From positions 120,287,741-120,351,740 of the forward strand of contig CM041465.1 of NCBI GenBank assembly GCA_023213395.1: a DNA stretch of 64,000 bases, read 5' to 3'. This DNA comes from Cycas panzhihuaensis (Eukaryota > Cycadophyta). The position numbers and the translations under genes are program-made. The notes under the pieces are model-generated. The model did no database searches. It worked only from the letters and a program-made list of their open reading frames with translations, and was not told the origin of the DNA. Shown here piece by piece: positions 22,793 through 34,916 of this stretch; position 1 is the stretch's first letter; every line of letters starts with the position of its first letter.

Positions 22793-25700
22793 TAACTATC
22801 TCCCTTTAGTGTAATCATTCTTTCTCAATCTTTTCCTTGAAATAGGCATGAAAGAAGAAAAAAACTAAGAAAAACAAGTTCAACAATAGCTTAAAAAGTA
22901 AAGGTGAGATTAGATCTCTTGGGAAGCTTGGATAACTGAGGAGAATGGGAGAGAGTAGCTATCTTTTGGGGTGAAGAGATAGATCATTCTTCACAATAGA
23001 CTACTCCTTTTCTATCCCACAAAGGGATGACTTTTCAACCAACAGTTTTTAAGGAAAAAATAAAGATAAAGGAGTTTTAGAAATCAAATAATAGAGAGAG
23101 GCATATCTAGTCACAAAAATTATCAAAAGAACACCAAATCGAAAGGAAACAATGGTAGAAAAGACCTTACTAAAGATATGAAGCCTAAAAGAAAGAGTTG
23201 CAACAAATCAAGTACCTCAAAAAGTATTAACAAATTGGATTTATATAGCCATAAAGTAACAATCAGAGCTCTAGATCACTTCTCTTGACTTTACTTTTAT
23301 TTTCTCAAAGATAAAGGTCAAATCCACAAAGAAAATCTCTCATTTTCTTAAGAATTCACTCTCAAAACCTAGTATCAAGCTCATAACATTCAAATAAAAG
23401 TCCTCTCTAGGGTTTTAGAGGGTTATGGGAACGAATGGAGTTAGTTTCCACTAAATCTGGGTGGTGGCATGTAAAATTGATGTATTAATAAAAAAATTTA
23501 CATGCATGATAGTTAAAAATATGACTAGTCACATTTTATTAAGAATGAAAAATAAAACTTTCCTAATAAAATTCGATTGATCATGTTTTTTGCAAAACCA
23601 AAGATACGATAAATTAGGAGATGAAAATTACTCATTGAAAAGTTAGAAATTAAATTTTTATTAAAAATTTTAAATAAAAATGACTTAATCAATGATAAAA
23701 GCAGCCCAAAAAGGATGAAAATATAAGCATGAGCCCAAAAATCATAAGACAATGATGATTTAAAGATAAAATTAGGAGAAAAGAACAAAATAAGCAAGAG
23801 TTCGAAGAAAAAAAAGTGAGCTAGAATAATCATAAATGTGAGATATTGTTGTTATGGTTCTCATTCATCGACAAGTGAAAAATTATAATAGTACAATCAT
23901 AATCATTCAACATAGATCATCCATAAAATTAATAACACATTTCATTAAAATATGGCTTAATACAACATGAAACAAGCCTCAATTAATCATATCAAATGTA
24001 AATGAAACAGGAAACCTGTTATGATAATGAAGATTAATTGGGGTGTAAGTTTTATTGAAATAGTCAAGCCTAGAGTAATATAGGATTTTCTATTATAGCT
24101 GCTTCATACTATGTTCTAAGGTTGGTTACGATATTGAATGGAGTGATTTGGGCCTAATTTAGGTCATGGATTTAGTCACCCTCTTGTGTTTAATTAAAAT
24201 AAAAAACTCGAGTTGTTAACTTGGGGGTTTAAGAAATGTGATGGAGCTAGGTGGTTCTAATGATATGAGTAGGAGACTCTACAAGGTCTTAATTCACTTC
24301 ATATAGCTAGTGCATAGGTTCCTTCCTATAAGGCATCTATGATCCATAAGGATCATCTTCTTAAGACCAATCCTCTATGTAGGCTTAGTATACATCTTAG
24401 GTTTGGTATATATCTTGGATCTAGTAGGGCTCTTATAGTTGGTATACGAGTTGAGTCTAAAAGGGGTCCATAGACCACTCTTGCAATATTTGTTCTACCA
24501 TCAAGGACTGCTTAATAGATGAACAACTGGTTAAAAAAGAAAGGTCAAAATCATATGGAGGGAGGCCTTTAAGATGATGAGAGAATCATCATATATAAGA
24601 GGCAAATGCAAAAAAGAAAGAAGGTCTAATGTTGTGGTATGGAAGATAAGCATGAGGGATCCTTACAAAGATGAGTTGTTAATTAAACAAAGTCTTGCCC
24701 TATGACAAAGGGCTTAGATAAGAAAGAAAGATGGAATCAACAACTAGATACTTACTAAAACCCTATTAGCTAGTCCCCAATATGGTCGCTAATAAACATG
24801 GACATATAGGAGGAGAGGTCATATAAACACAATCATAGAATAAGCCTGAAGGGAAAATAGGGATCTAAGTAAGGAGGGGTGTGAGCATATGCCCCCTATA
24901 GGGTGCTTGTACATCTCATATATGCAAATGTAGAGATGATCTTCGATGTGTTTACTAAACTAATCTAAGGAGAATATGTAAGTGTGTGTTATATGCTAGA
25001 AAAAGAAGAAAATCAAGATAGATTAAAAGGATAAGCAAAACTAATTAACAATTAAAATGCACTATGAAAGTAGGTAGATGGGGTAACTATGAATTAGAGA
25101 AGAAAGTGAACCAAACCTAATAAAAAAAGTTTAAGATAATATAAATCAAATAAGATAGTTAACATCCTTAGAAGGGTAAAATAACACACCAATGACCCTC
25201 ATGTTGTGAGTAGGATTAATGGAGTACGAGTGCTTAAATTGCTACATGATTACATGCCTATCTTAATCAACTACCCCACCCAAGCTAACTAACCTAATCC
25301 TAACCCTAACTCTAAAATAAATCTAACTCGATTTACTCAATTTAAAAGAATTAAGGAAAGGATTGCAAGAGGTTTGAAGGAAACATAACCATAGGATAAA
25401 TCCACTTCTGGGTAAGTCAATATACATTCTTATACTATTGATGGTACTCACATAAGTATGAGGTAGCCTAATAGTACCCACATCTAATTCTACTGAACCT
25501 CAAGCTTAAAGAGAGTGAAATAGAAAGAGGCCATTGCTTTTAATAGAATAAATGAAGCTCATTTGGCTATTAACATCCTATGTATGAGCATGTGGTGGAG
25601 ATAGGTGCCTTTTAATGGCCTTTTCAAAATATGGATCACAGAGTCACCACTTCAAGGTACAAGATAATCCCTCTCATCTAATAAAGAAACCTAAGTAGAA

Positions 25701-28600
25701 AGAGGACTATCCCTCTTTTTTGATAGAAAGAAAACCCTAAAACCTATGAATAACTAGAAGAAGAAAAGAGAAAATAAATAAAATGCATATAAGATGTGAT
25801 TTTTATTGAATGCAATCAACAAAGAGTTTAATTTAACAAACAAGAATATAGCCCCATAAATTCAAGGAATCACAACATGCATGACCCCCTTCCTTATTGG
25901 GTCTTCAAAAAGACACATGTCAGAATGCAAGTGTAAATGTAGTATGCAAGAAAAAAGAAAATTCCTTTTAAACTTTTTTTTTTTTGTTTCTTTTAATAAA
26001 CTCTCTTTTTTAAATGAAACCCCACATGCAAGGTGAGAGAAGAGCAAATAGTAATGAACACACAACAATAAATAACTCTCTCCTCCCTTTTACTTTTGAA
26101 GGTAAAACTAAAAAATAGAAAGATATTTTCAAGCTTTTTCTTTTTTAAATTGAATCTATGAAAGGAAGGGTTTGAGAAATACCTAGAATGATATTCTAAA
26201 TATCTAATTTTACCCTTTTTTCTAAGTAATTTTCTCCATAATTCTGTAAGTTAGAAACATACTCAAAACAAGATTAGGAAAACATACATATCCAACTAAT
26301 TTTTAGGGAAAATCTGACAACATTTCTACTTGATGGATTGACTTATTAAAAAAAAAAAATTATGATTTAAATAAAGGGTGCTAAAAATCCATTTAAATAC
26401 CATTTTAGCATATTAACCTTTTGTAGTTTATTGATAAAAGTTGGATAACATGCCTGCTATGTAATAGGCACTTTATTAGGTAGGGAAGGAGAATGAAGAA
26501 AGAAGGGAGGTGCTCCTCCAATAGCTTTGAATACTCTCTAACCTATACACAAATCTTTAGACAACCCTCCCACTTGCACAGATTAGTTGGTTATAAACTA
26601 TATAACAAACATGATGGAAAGGCTAATAAATAAAAGTTGAATTATTAAATCAAAATAAAGTAAAGAAATGATATGAAGAGGGGTCTCATAAATGGCAATT
26701 TTGTCACCTTTTTCTAATTCTAGTTAAGTAATATCAACCCTTCTTTCATTTTGTAAGACACTAATAACATGGAGAGTGAAGCAAGCAAAGAGAAAAGGAC
26801 TAAAATCAAGACAAATAATAAGCATGAAAAAGGGGTGGTTTAATGTTATAAAGTAACCAACAAAAACTTAGAAAAAGGGTGAAAATCTTGGTAGTGTGGG
26901 GTGTATTGCCCCTATTTTGAGTGAGGCAGAGATGCTAATGATGTTTCATTCTAGCCATAGAGTGCACTAATGACAACCAATATTCAATCCTCAAGCCAAG
27001 AATAGAAGCCAACAATCAAGTTTATATGTAGATGGAAAATTTAGATAGATTTCATTAGTATGGCAATGACATAACTACTCTTAAATTGACCTCCCATTTC
27101 TAAAGAAAAGGTGGGGTATAAGTAAACAATGGAGGAGCTAGGGGCCATGGTTTTGGGACCATAGATTAGAGGGATACCATAGGTTAATTTCCCATGGTTT
27201 TAGGGAAAATTAATACTAAAGGCATTAATTAGCCCATGGTTTTAAATCGAAACCCATGGGCATCCCATGGTTAGTAAGTTGTTCTGCAAGTAGGCACCAT
27301 AAATGTGTGACCTACCATTGGGAAAAAAAAGTGAAAGAATTAGAATCATAAAGCTTTTGATAGTACTACAAAATTTTAAGGTAATGTTGTTGTAAACTTA
27401 GTAGTGCATTAGAAATGAGATATTCACAAAAGAAAAAATTAAAATTAAAATAAGATGACAATAAGCATGGTAGTATGAATGAAAAAAAAGAATAAAAATA
27501 AGAGTTTTAAATGAAAAAAGGTCCAAACAAATAGGAAATATAGGTCAATGCTATAAATAGAAGGAAAAGAAGGATAATAAGTGTCTTGTAAAGGTATTGA
27601 GAGGCCTTTAACTCAATGAGCTCAGATAGACAACTGTAAAGCCATCGATAATGGTCAAAATGATTATTGGCTAGCTATAAACATATTCATCCAATAAACC
27701 AACATATAAATAAAAGTATATGCTTGTAAAAGAACTAATCTAAGCTAACTAGAAAGTAAGAAACACATACCTTTACTTGCCTATTAACACGATGACTATG
27801 AAGCTTCTAGATTTTGGGGAACATTTATCAAACTATGTATGACCATATAAGTAAAATTTGGCCTAAATAGCCTTAACACAATCTTATTATTCCCTCATAT
27901 TATAAACCCTATTACTCTTATAAATAATAAGTACATCATCAAATATGGCAAATAACCTTGTACTTATTGTAAGCTTGTATTATCTTTTACCCATGCTTGT
28001 CAAATTTCCATGCATTAATCTCTTAATAAATAATGATCAATAATGAATAATCACATCAAAATACTAGGGAAATAACTTACTGTAGGAGTGAATCCCCATT
28101 GAGATACTCACAATAGCCTCCATAAGACTAAACTAATCTAACATATGATGCCTACAACCATACATCTCTCTTGTTATATATTTCTCTCACTTTAATAGGT
28201 TTTATATGCATGTTTTGATGTCTTCAAGTAGTGTACAACCTTCTCCATATCATTGCAAACTTGATAAAATTTAACATATCTTGAGAATAGGTCGACATGC
28301 ATAAATAATATCCACATAAATGAAAGAATCAAATTCTCACCATTGTCTTAAATATCAACTATCATCTTGCCCTTGATATATAGTCATATCTTGTTATTAT
28401 ACACTTAATTTTGGCTTATCAAATAACTCCTAATATTAGCTCATACTAACTCAGTATTGTCTCAAACTAACTCCCATAGTGCATGTATGGATCATCCTCA
28501 GATGGTGAAAATCGTCACCATGTGTGTGTGGTCTTCAACATCTTACTCTGTCAACATACTTCCTACTTTTGGTATGCCACTTTGATCTACTTTGAACCTA
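22793..28600. other. Long AT-rich interval without recognisable gene
   Basis: I found no protein domain on either strand. Visible structure is a cluster of cccatgg-containing phrases at about 27,140-27,280 and gene-free text that may be decayed LTR or leader DNA. The internal part of the element whose LTR begins at 28,614 should lie at the right end of this interval, but no coding remnant of it was seen. Confidence 0.3.
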
Positions 28601-28601
28601 A

Positions 28602-28613
28602 GCTCTAATACCA
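28602..28613 (-). promoter_or_regulatory. Primer-binding site (initiator-Met tRNA type)
   Basis: On the minus strand it reads TGGTATTAGAGC and directly abuts the LTR that starts TGTTAAAA at 28,614. This indicates a minus-strand LTR element whose interior extends to the left. Confidence 0.7.
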
Positions 28614-29136
28614 TGTTAAAATTTATGAAATGACTTATCAGGAAGTAATGATATGATGTTAAAATTTATTACATAAAATAACACTTGATGTAATGAAGTA
28701 GAAGAAATGTAATCACATGATCAATTGATAATATAATGAGCATAATAAATGAATAAGGATAAGGGCAAATATTCAATCATGTAAATATCATATGTGACAT
28801 TTATGTAAATATCATATGTGACATTATGTTTAATGTAAGAAACTCATGAATTGAAAAAACTACCTCCAATCTTATATGAAATGTCATATTAATGAAAATT
28901 AATCAACAATCCTCATGGTGAGCCATCCTAACCTTATGAAAGGATTAGGTGATCTAATTTGCCTTATAATATGTATCATCCTTATATAGATGTGTTGTCT
29001 CATCATCATTTAATCATATTTTATCATTACATTAACCTATAAGATCTTGTGTCTGAGAACCTTTCACATTGACGAGTGACTATTTGACCACTAATTAAAC
29101 GCTACATCAATATTCATGAAATTTAATATTTCAACA
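28614..29136 (-). repeat. Orphan 5' LTR
   Basis: It begins TGTTAAAATTT and ends AATATTTCAACA, with matching inverted termini and a primer-binding site on its left. No partner LTR was found in the window. At its right edge it interrupts a LINE relic, so it inserted into older LINE DNA. It contains a 24-bp unit repeated twice (28,780-28,827). Confidence 0.65.
28780..28827. repeat. 24-bp tandem repeat x2
   Basis: Two adjacent copies of tgtaaatatcatatgtgaca plus four further bases lie within the orphan LTR. Confidence 0.9.
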
Positions 29137-30170
29137 TATTCTAACCATTTCTATTTTAACGTCTCTATTAATGTTGTCATCCTCTTTTAAAAGTTTAGAG
29201 AAGAAATTAGATACATGTTCTCTAATGGCTTCAACTTCAAATATATCCTCCCCACATCTAATTTGGATTGTTCTCATATGGTTCTTCATCCTCTTGACGA
29301 TGATTGAGTTATGAAAAACACCTTGTATTGGCATTCCTAACTTTATTCCATAATGCGTGTGATTAGAGCCACAAAACCTCCCCCTCTTTGAAATCCATTG
29401 TCTTTATCTTATCTACCCATTAGCTCATTTCTGTTGTGATATTCTCTTCATCTAACCCTTCCTTAACATAGTTTTTAAGGTGAGTTATATTTTTTCTATG
29501 TTTTCATTTCCTAGCCTAGAAGTTCTCATAGGCCTTCTTTATTATTCCCTTAATTCTTTAAATAGTACAATTTTTCATAGAAAATGAACATCTTTGTTCT
29601 ATAAGGATTTTATTCATTCCATCATCCCTTGGCCTTGCCTTAGAAATCTGGATGCTTTGTTAAGGTAAGATTAAGGTTGAATAGACTTTTCTTTGATGCC
29701 TCTTGCTTGATCATCTCTAAGAGAATATACCAACGATTAGATCTCACTCTTATTAAAATTTGGATTATGCTAAAGTGCTAGTTTGTAGTAACTCATTTGA
29801 GATAATGAATATGTTGAGCCACTCCATTATATGCTCATTGCCCCTTCTATAGTTTGTCTAGGTAAATTTTCTATTTGATGGGTATACATCCACCAGGTCT
29901 CTTATAATTGAGATCCCTCAATTTTTTTCGTCCATACTAAAAAGTCCATTAAAGTCTCCTTTTATAATCTAATTGGATGAGTTATTCATCTACCAATCTT
30001 CTATAATTCCTTGTCAACATTGTTTAACTGGTTAATAATGATAAGGGCCATAAACATTTGTGATTTCATAAACAACACTTGTGTTTCTAAGTTCTAAAGT
30101 AATTATAAGCCAATTTATTCCCTCAATTTTGTTGCATAGTTTCTATACAAATGGATCTAAAATTGAGGCC
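29137..30170 (-). pseudogene. LINE relic: endonuclease and start of RT
   Basis: On the minus strand ITNVYGP (near 30,055) and IIKGDFNGLFSMDEKN (near 29,930) are the endonuclease motifs. LVDVYPSNRKFT follows. Near 29,310-29,140, FHNSIIVKRMKNHMRTIQIR and EVEAIREHVSNFFSKLL are the N-terminal RT region of L1-type LINEs. The coding sequence stops where the orphan LTR begins. It is much more decayed and AT-rich than the LINE at 4,992-11,119, so it is an older insertion of a related type. Confidence 0.75.
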
Positions 30171-30176
30171 AATCTC

Positions 30177-30200
30177 CACACACACACACACACACACACG
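30177..30200. repeat. (CA)n microsatellite
   Basis: An uninterrupted run of about 11 CA units is followed by cgtg. Confidence 0.9.
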
Positions 30201-30498
30201 TGTATTAGATTATGTGTTTTATTGTCATACAAGAAACTCCAAGAAACCATAACAAACATATTAGAACATGCAAATTCTTAATTGTTAGGGAAGAAAATTG
30301 ATGGCAAGTCTATTTGTTAATGGAGCAACATCATGCCCTAAATTGCCCTAATTATGTCAAGTTACATGTGGAGATCCATACCTTAGGAGGCCCACATGGT
30401 GGTCATCAATGAAAGACAAGTGATTAAACCTATGGATGTCAAGGTTAGTTGCTATTAGAGGATGCATTAAAGGCCAAGCCAGATATCTTGCTCCTTAG

Positions 30499-31670
30499 AA
30501 TTGTAATATTTATAATCAAATTTTAAAATATTTAAGATATATTTATATACATATAGATTCTATTAAATATTTGGGACATATTTGTATACATATAAATTCT
30601 ATTAAATAGATCCAATGAAAATTTTATAAATCATTAATGCTTGCATTAATAATTTATTAGTTTGGAAGATATGTGTGTCACAATCAAGGCGAAGGATGAT
30701 TAAAAGAAAGAGTCATTATTGTATGAAATGAGGACATGCATCTTTTATGTGAAAATGAAGCATGCTTGAAGCTCATCATTTATGATTAGTGTAAGTTGAA
30801 CTTATTGTACTTTTAGATCCACATTTTAAAATATATAAGAAAATGAGAAAACTTAAAATAAAGCACATAAAGGGATAATGTGTATGTGATAGTCTATGGA
30901 AATTGTAAGAGCATGACTTTAGAAAGCTCGAGTAGAGCTATGAGACCAATTACCGTGAAACGTCATACTCAAGACCAATTTGCATCTTGAATAACTTGCT
31001 TGCTTTCTAACATTACATTGTTTATCATCCAAATTTGAAATATTCATTATGTTTATTTATAAACAGAAATTCTATGAAATGCATTCCCTGAAAATCAAAT
31101 AAATCACTGATGCCTACAATAATAACTTACCGACTCGAAAGGTCGATGTTACACGGCTAAGGACATGAGAATTGTACGATAAAACAAAGGCCATCATAGT
31201 TTGATATGGGGCCATGCCTCCATTACGTGAAATTCATGTTGCTTATGTCCATAATTTACGGCTACTTTGCCTTGTGATTCATTGCACCTTTTAATGCACA
31301 TTCTAAAATACCCAAGGAAAAACATCGAAACAGAGACTCTGCAATAATTATAATTAAAATTTGACATATCCATTATGTCCAGGTGTAAATTCCATTAAAT
31401 GCACGCATTGAAATCTAATAAAGCATGTCTACGGTACTAAATTCCCAAGTGCTAAGATAAATGCTTCACGCTCCAAGGATACGAGAATTGTACGGTAAAA
31501 CAATTAACTTTCAATGTTCGAGACAGGAGGACGCCTCTCGCATTTCAAGATGATGTATGCCTAAGTTTGTAATTTATGAATGTTTTGCTTTTTAATTTTT
31601 TTTTCTGTGGAGTCATTGCACCTTTCGATCCGTGTTCCAAAAGATCAAAAACAAAACAACCGTCAGAGTA
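30499..31670. repeat. Three diverged ~335-bp repeats upstream of the intact gene
   Basis: Copies begin near 30,499, 31,010 and 31,346. Landmarks recur in the same order in each: a block ending attctattaaatg or similar, a block like ataaatcactgatgc, a block like gagaattgtacggtaaaac (clearest in copies 2 and 3), then catgcctccatta-like sequence, and finally gattcattgcaccttt. Copies 2 and 3 are directly adjacent; copy 1 is more AT-rich and separated by about 170 bp. The last copy ends about 140 bp before the start codon at 31,812, so copy 3 probably contains the core promoter. This array could be a promoter-region amplification or the tandem repeats often found in the 3' region of Tat elements. 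Confidence 0.65.
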
Positions 31671-31811
31671 AGTACTCGCACATGATGCCTGCGAATCGTT
31701 GCAGCATTTCCCTGAGATCAGAGCCGAGCTGAAAAGTCGGTATGGTTGTTTTGTTTGCTTATGGAAATCCAGGAATTTTAGATCTCCCGATTTCATTAAC
31801 GTCTTGGATTT

Positions 31812-33497
31812 ATGGAACTTCCGAAGGTCCGACGTTCTTCAATTGTGTTTCGAGAACAGGATGTGGATGCTCTTCACGCTGCTTGGCAAGAAGATTTGAA
31901 TGATCAACAGCAGTCTGTTCTTCAATCGGCCGGCATTGTACCGTTCTTAAAGGCGGTAGTCTATCGGAGCGAGAGTGCCCTCTGTTGCGCCATCATTGAT
32001 TTTATGGTGAGCGCTCGGCTCAATTTCGTTGGTGAAACCAAGTTACTCGAGATCACAGAAGACAAAATTCACCAAGTAACGGGATTACCCAACTCCGGAA
32101 GAGATGTCACTGCGTCTGCCAAATATGATCGGCTTGGGGTTGCAATTCATCTTACAAATTCTGAACGGGCTGCTCGCAAGAAAGGGTTAATGTTTGATTT
32201 CATAGCGGATCCAGTGGTGCGGTTCGCTGCAAAATTTTTAGTTTATCGACTCTTGGGAATGGGGAAGCAAAATTATATTCCGTTCAGACATGTTCAGACC
32301 GCCATTGACGTCGCAAAGGGGGAGCAATTCAATTGGAGTAAATATGTGAAGGGACAAATACTGCAGCAAATTGCACGTATCCAGAGACATCGCCGGGGTA
32401 CCTTTAACTACCCGACTATCCTTCAGGCTTTGGCACTCACAACGTTTTCCGATCCTCTCATTCCTCGAAAGTTTATAGCACACGACGAGGCGCGCATTAA
32501 CGTTTATTCGATCTGTGGAAGGAACGTTCCCAAGTCTGCCATTGACAAGAAAAAGATTAAAGAAGGAATTTCACGGTTATTAGATAGTATTATGGTGAAA
32601 CATGGACATCGTGTTATTGAGGAAGATACGTGTAAGGTGGTAAGTATGATTGGATGGAAGAGGAAGATGTTTAATGATTCGCTGGATAGAGCTCTTAGAA
32701 AAATTCGGAAAAAAGCAAGGACATCATCCGTTAAACGTCCCAGGCGGTTTACTGGGTTTGGCGCAGAACCAAAATTGCCCACGTCCTCCCCGCCGAAGGA
32801 GTGTGGCACGTCAGATATACTCCGAGATCAGATTCGCAGTGCTTCTGTTTTGGGTGGAATGGAGATTTATCCGACATTTGACGCTGTAAGTAACGGTAAT
32901 TCTGAAAGCTGTGCTTCCAAGGGATCAGGGGGGGAGGAGCAACAGCATAAACTTTGGAATGGGCCTGATCCACAATACGTTCTCTCTGGCACTACGGATG
33001 TGAAAAACGGAAGTTCGGGTATCGATGGTTGTCGGAGATTAAGTGCCACGTTAAACGAGCGGACCAAAATTTTGAAAACAAGTGACGGAACCGTCCGGGA
33101 GGAGTCGTCCAGCGTGGAAGGGCACGTTCGGATGCTCTGTGAGTACGAACAGACGAAGGCTGACATTCTTCGCATATTTGAAACTCAGAATTCACAGCTG
33201 GTCGCCGAAAATGTTCGTCTTATGACGGAAAATTCAGTGCTGGAGGCGAAGAAAACCGCCCTTGAGGGCGAGTGCGTGCAATTGACAAATGCAAAGCAAC
33301 GGTTGGAAGCCAGCAACGGTACATCGGAGTCTGAGAAATTTGCGTTAGTAACTGAATTGCTCCAACAAATTCACTGCCCGGTCCACTTGGAGAGGCTTTT
33401 GGACACGATATTGCTTCAACTCAGTCGCCTTACAACCGGTTCAGAGAACCTACTGAACTCCATTGAGAAACGTTCGACACAAGCAGAGTCACAATGA
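31812..33497 (+). CDS. Intact 561-aa protein, plant-mobile-domain-like with C-terminal coiled coil
   Basis: This is the only long open frame in 64 kb. The start is the first ATG after an in-frame TAA at 31,797; the stop is TGA. Residues about 25-215 resemble the plant mobile / putative plant transposon domain: LCCAIIDFM, then EITEDKIHQVTGLP (80-93), KQNYIPFRHVQ (152-162), FNWSKYV (173-179), FNYPTILQALA (198-208). Residues 297-312 (KIRKKARTSSVKRPRR) look like a nuclear localisation signal. Residues about 325-430 are polar and probably disordered. Residues about 440-545 form a heptad-like coiled coil. CpG and GC are higher than in the flanks and no decay is visible, which suggests selection or recent arrival. 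The block order matches the dead ORF at 640-1,835. Function is unknown; an exapted transposon protein or a young element ORF are both possible. No intron is needed. Confidence 0.8.
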   Translation: MELPKVRRSSIVFREQDVDALHAAWQEDLNDQQQSVLQSAGIVPFLKAVVYRSESALCCAIIDFMVSARLNFVGETKLLEITEDKIHQVTGLPNSGRDVTASAKYDRLGVAIHLTNSERAARKKGLMFDFIADPVVRFAAKFLVYRLLGMGKQNYIPFRHVQTAIDVAKGEQFNWSKYVKGQILQQIARIQRHRRGTFNYPTILQALALTTFSDPLIPRKFIAHDEARINVYSICGRNVPKSAIDKKKIKEGISRLLDSIMVKHGHRVIEEDTCKVVSMIGWKRKMFNDSLDRALRKIRKKARTSSVKRPRRFTGFGAEPKLPTSSPPKECGTSDILRDQIRSASVLGGMEIYPTFDAVSNGNSESCASKGSGGEEQQHKLWNGPDPQYVLSGTTDVKNGSSGIDGCRRLSATLNERTKILKTSDGTVREESSSVEGHVRMLCEYEQTKADILRIFETQNSQLVAENVRLMTENSVLEAKKTALEGECVQLTNAKQRLEASNGTSESEKFALVTELLQQIHCPVHLERLLDTILLQLSRLTTGSENLLNSIEKRSTQAESQ

Positions 33498-34864
33498 GCC
33501 TTCCACTTTGGGTGGATGTGCAACCCTGCTATCATCACTCCACTTTTGTTTTGTCGCACCTTTCATCTGCCCTCCCCTTCCTCCTCCTCCTCCTCCTCCA
33601 TTTCTTTTGGTTGGGTGCGCAGAGAATTCTCGAAATTTCGCTTGAAATTATGAAGATCGAGCATGACAATGTGTTGTATCAGATATGTTGAGCAGGACCA
33701 AGATCAGCGGCGATCGTAAGTTAAAGCAGGAAAACATTGCATTTTGGAAGGTATAGAACTCGACAATTGATCAGACAGAAAAATGACGCCTGGGAGAGTT
33801 GTCATAAGGAGTGTCGCCCCTGGTATGGTTGTCATCCTTTACTTCAAAAGAAGATCAAGAAAGCACTCGTAGGTTTAGAGTTATCCACAAAGCCCCAGCT
33901 TGGGACGACTAAATCGGATGGACAGAACCGAATGTTTTCAGCGTATCAGGGGTTTGGACCTTTGTCATATGGTTTTGCGGTCATGTGTTTCAACTTTTAT
34001 TGCAGCGTATAACACGGGTGAATTAATAGCATGTGCTATTTTTGAAAGGAAACTTCGTTTTGTATAACAGACATAGGTAGAATATAAGCCAAAAAAACAA
34101 AATTTCGGAAGTGTTCTGATTATACGCCATGCCTCGTGCAAAATATTGCTGCCTTTTGAATAATGTATGTTCATTCAATGATATCCATAATCTTCAAGAT
34201 CAAATTGAACATGGGCCAAACCATCAGATTTCGAGATTCTTCAAAGCATAACATAAATATATTATCGAGAAGAAAATTTGATGCGAGACATTCTTGAGGA
34301 GATATACTATACCTTAGATTGTTTATTCATTCACTTGTCACAAAGCAAAATAAAACCATATAAGCGAAAATTGTTCATTACCCTAGTCGTGGATGTGAAT
34401 TAGGCGTACGTTTAATTTATTAATTATAATTCTCATAATTATATTAATTAAATAAGTAAATGGATATCGAAAGAACTCCCTTACAATTAGAAGGTTTTAA
34501 CTTTAGAATAAATGATGACTCTTAGAATGCCTAATAAGACCTAATTATATTAGGTAAATCAAAGGCTTTTAAAGTAAGTACAAAATTATAAGGGTCATAC
34601 TCATCTTGGATCCTCGTGGTGAGTAGGTGGGTTAGGAATAAATCTCAAGAACCAATAGAAATGTTGTGATGAGTTTTACACTCTTCAAAGGTTATTACAA
34701 TTGATTCATTCTAACAAGATTTACAATTGATTCATGTTAACAAGATGGATAATCTTGGCAATCATGGGATCCACGATGATATAAGAAGTAAATTTTTTTT
34801 TTTCTTTTCCGAGGTAAATGTATATGTCATTAGATTATAAAGTCGAATATAAGACGAGGTTAAA
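33498..34864 (+). other. 3' flank of the intact gene
   Basis: Up to about 34,200 the base composition stays like that of the gene, so a 3' UTR or a further exon is plausible. A CTC-rich triplet run lies at 33,574-33,600. A possible polyadenylation signal aataaaa lies near 34,349. Beyond that the DNA is AT-rich and no gene is recognised. Confidence 0.35.
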
Positions 34865-34916
34865 GAGCCCATATTGATATAGTCAATATGGAGTCCATAT
34901 TGATATAGTCAATATG
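34865..34916. repeat. 26-bp tandem repeat x2, each unit a hairpin
   Basis: catattga-tatag-tcaatatg occurs at 34,870-34,890 and 34,896-34,916. Each has a perfect 8-bp inverted repeat around a 5-base loop. Confidence 0.9.

Noticed and set aside
23525-23833. 102-codon Phe/Leu-rich minus-strand ORF resembling a membrane protein
   Set aside because: A/T-rich sequence gives Phe, Leu, Ile and Lys runs; no family pattern and no neighbouring evidence.
21637-24800. Paired ccccagtatggtc-like motifs as possible LTR-leader marks of the Tat-like element
   Set aside because: Flanking sequences do not align, so an LTR pair could not be supported.
25270-25315. Telomere-like cctaaccctaa phrases
   Set aside because: The units are irregular and do not match the plant CCCTAAA repeat for more than one or two units; probably chance.
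32504-33195. Several minus-strand ORFs within the intact gene
   Set aside because: Antisense shadows; the plus frame is far longer and has coherent domain structure.
33494-33691. 65-codon plus-strand ORF overlapping the stop of the intact gene by ATGA
   Set aside because: It is hydrophobic because of a CTC-rich triplet run; no domain, and ATGA coupling is not meaningful in a plant nuclear gene.
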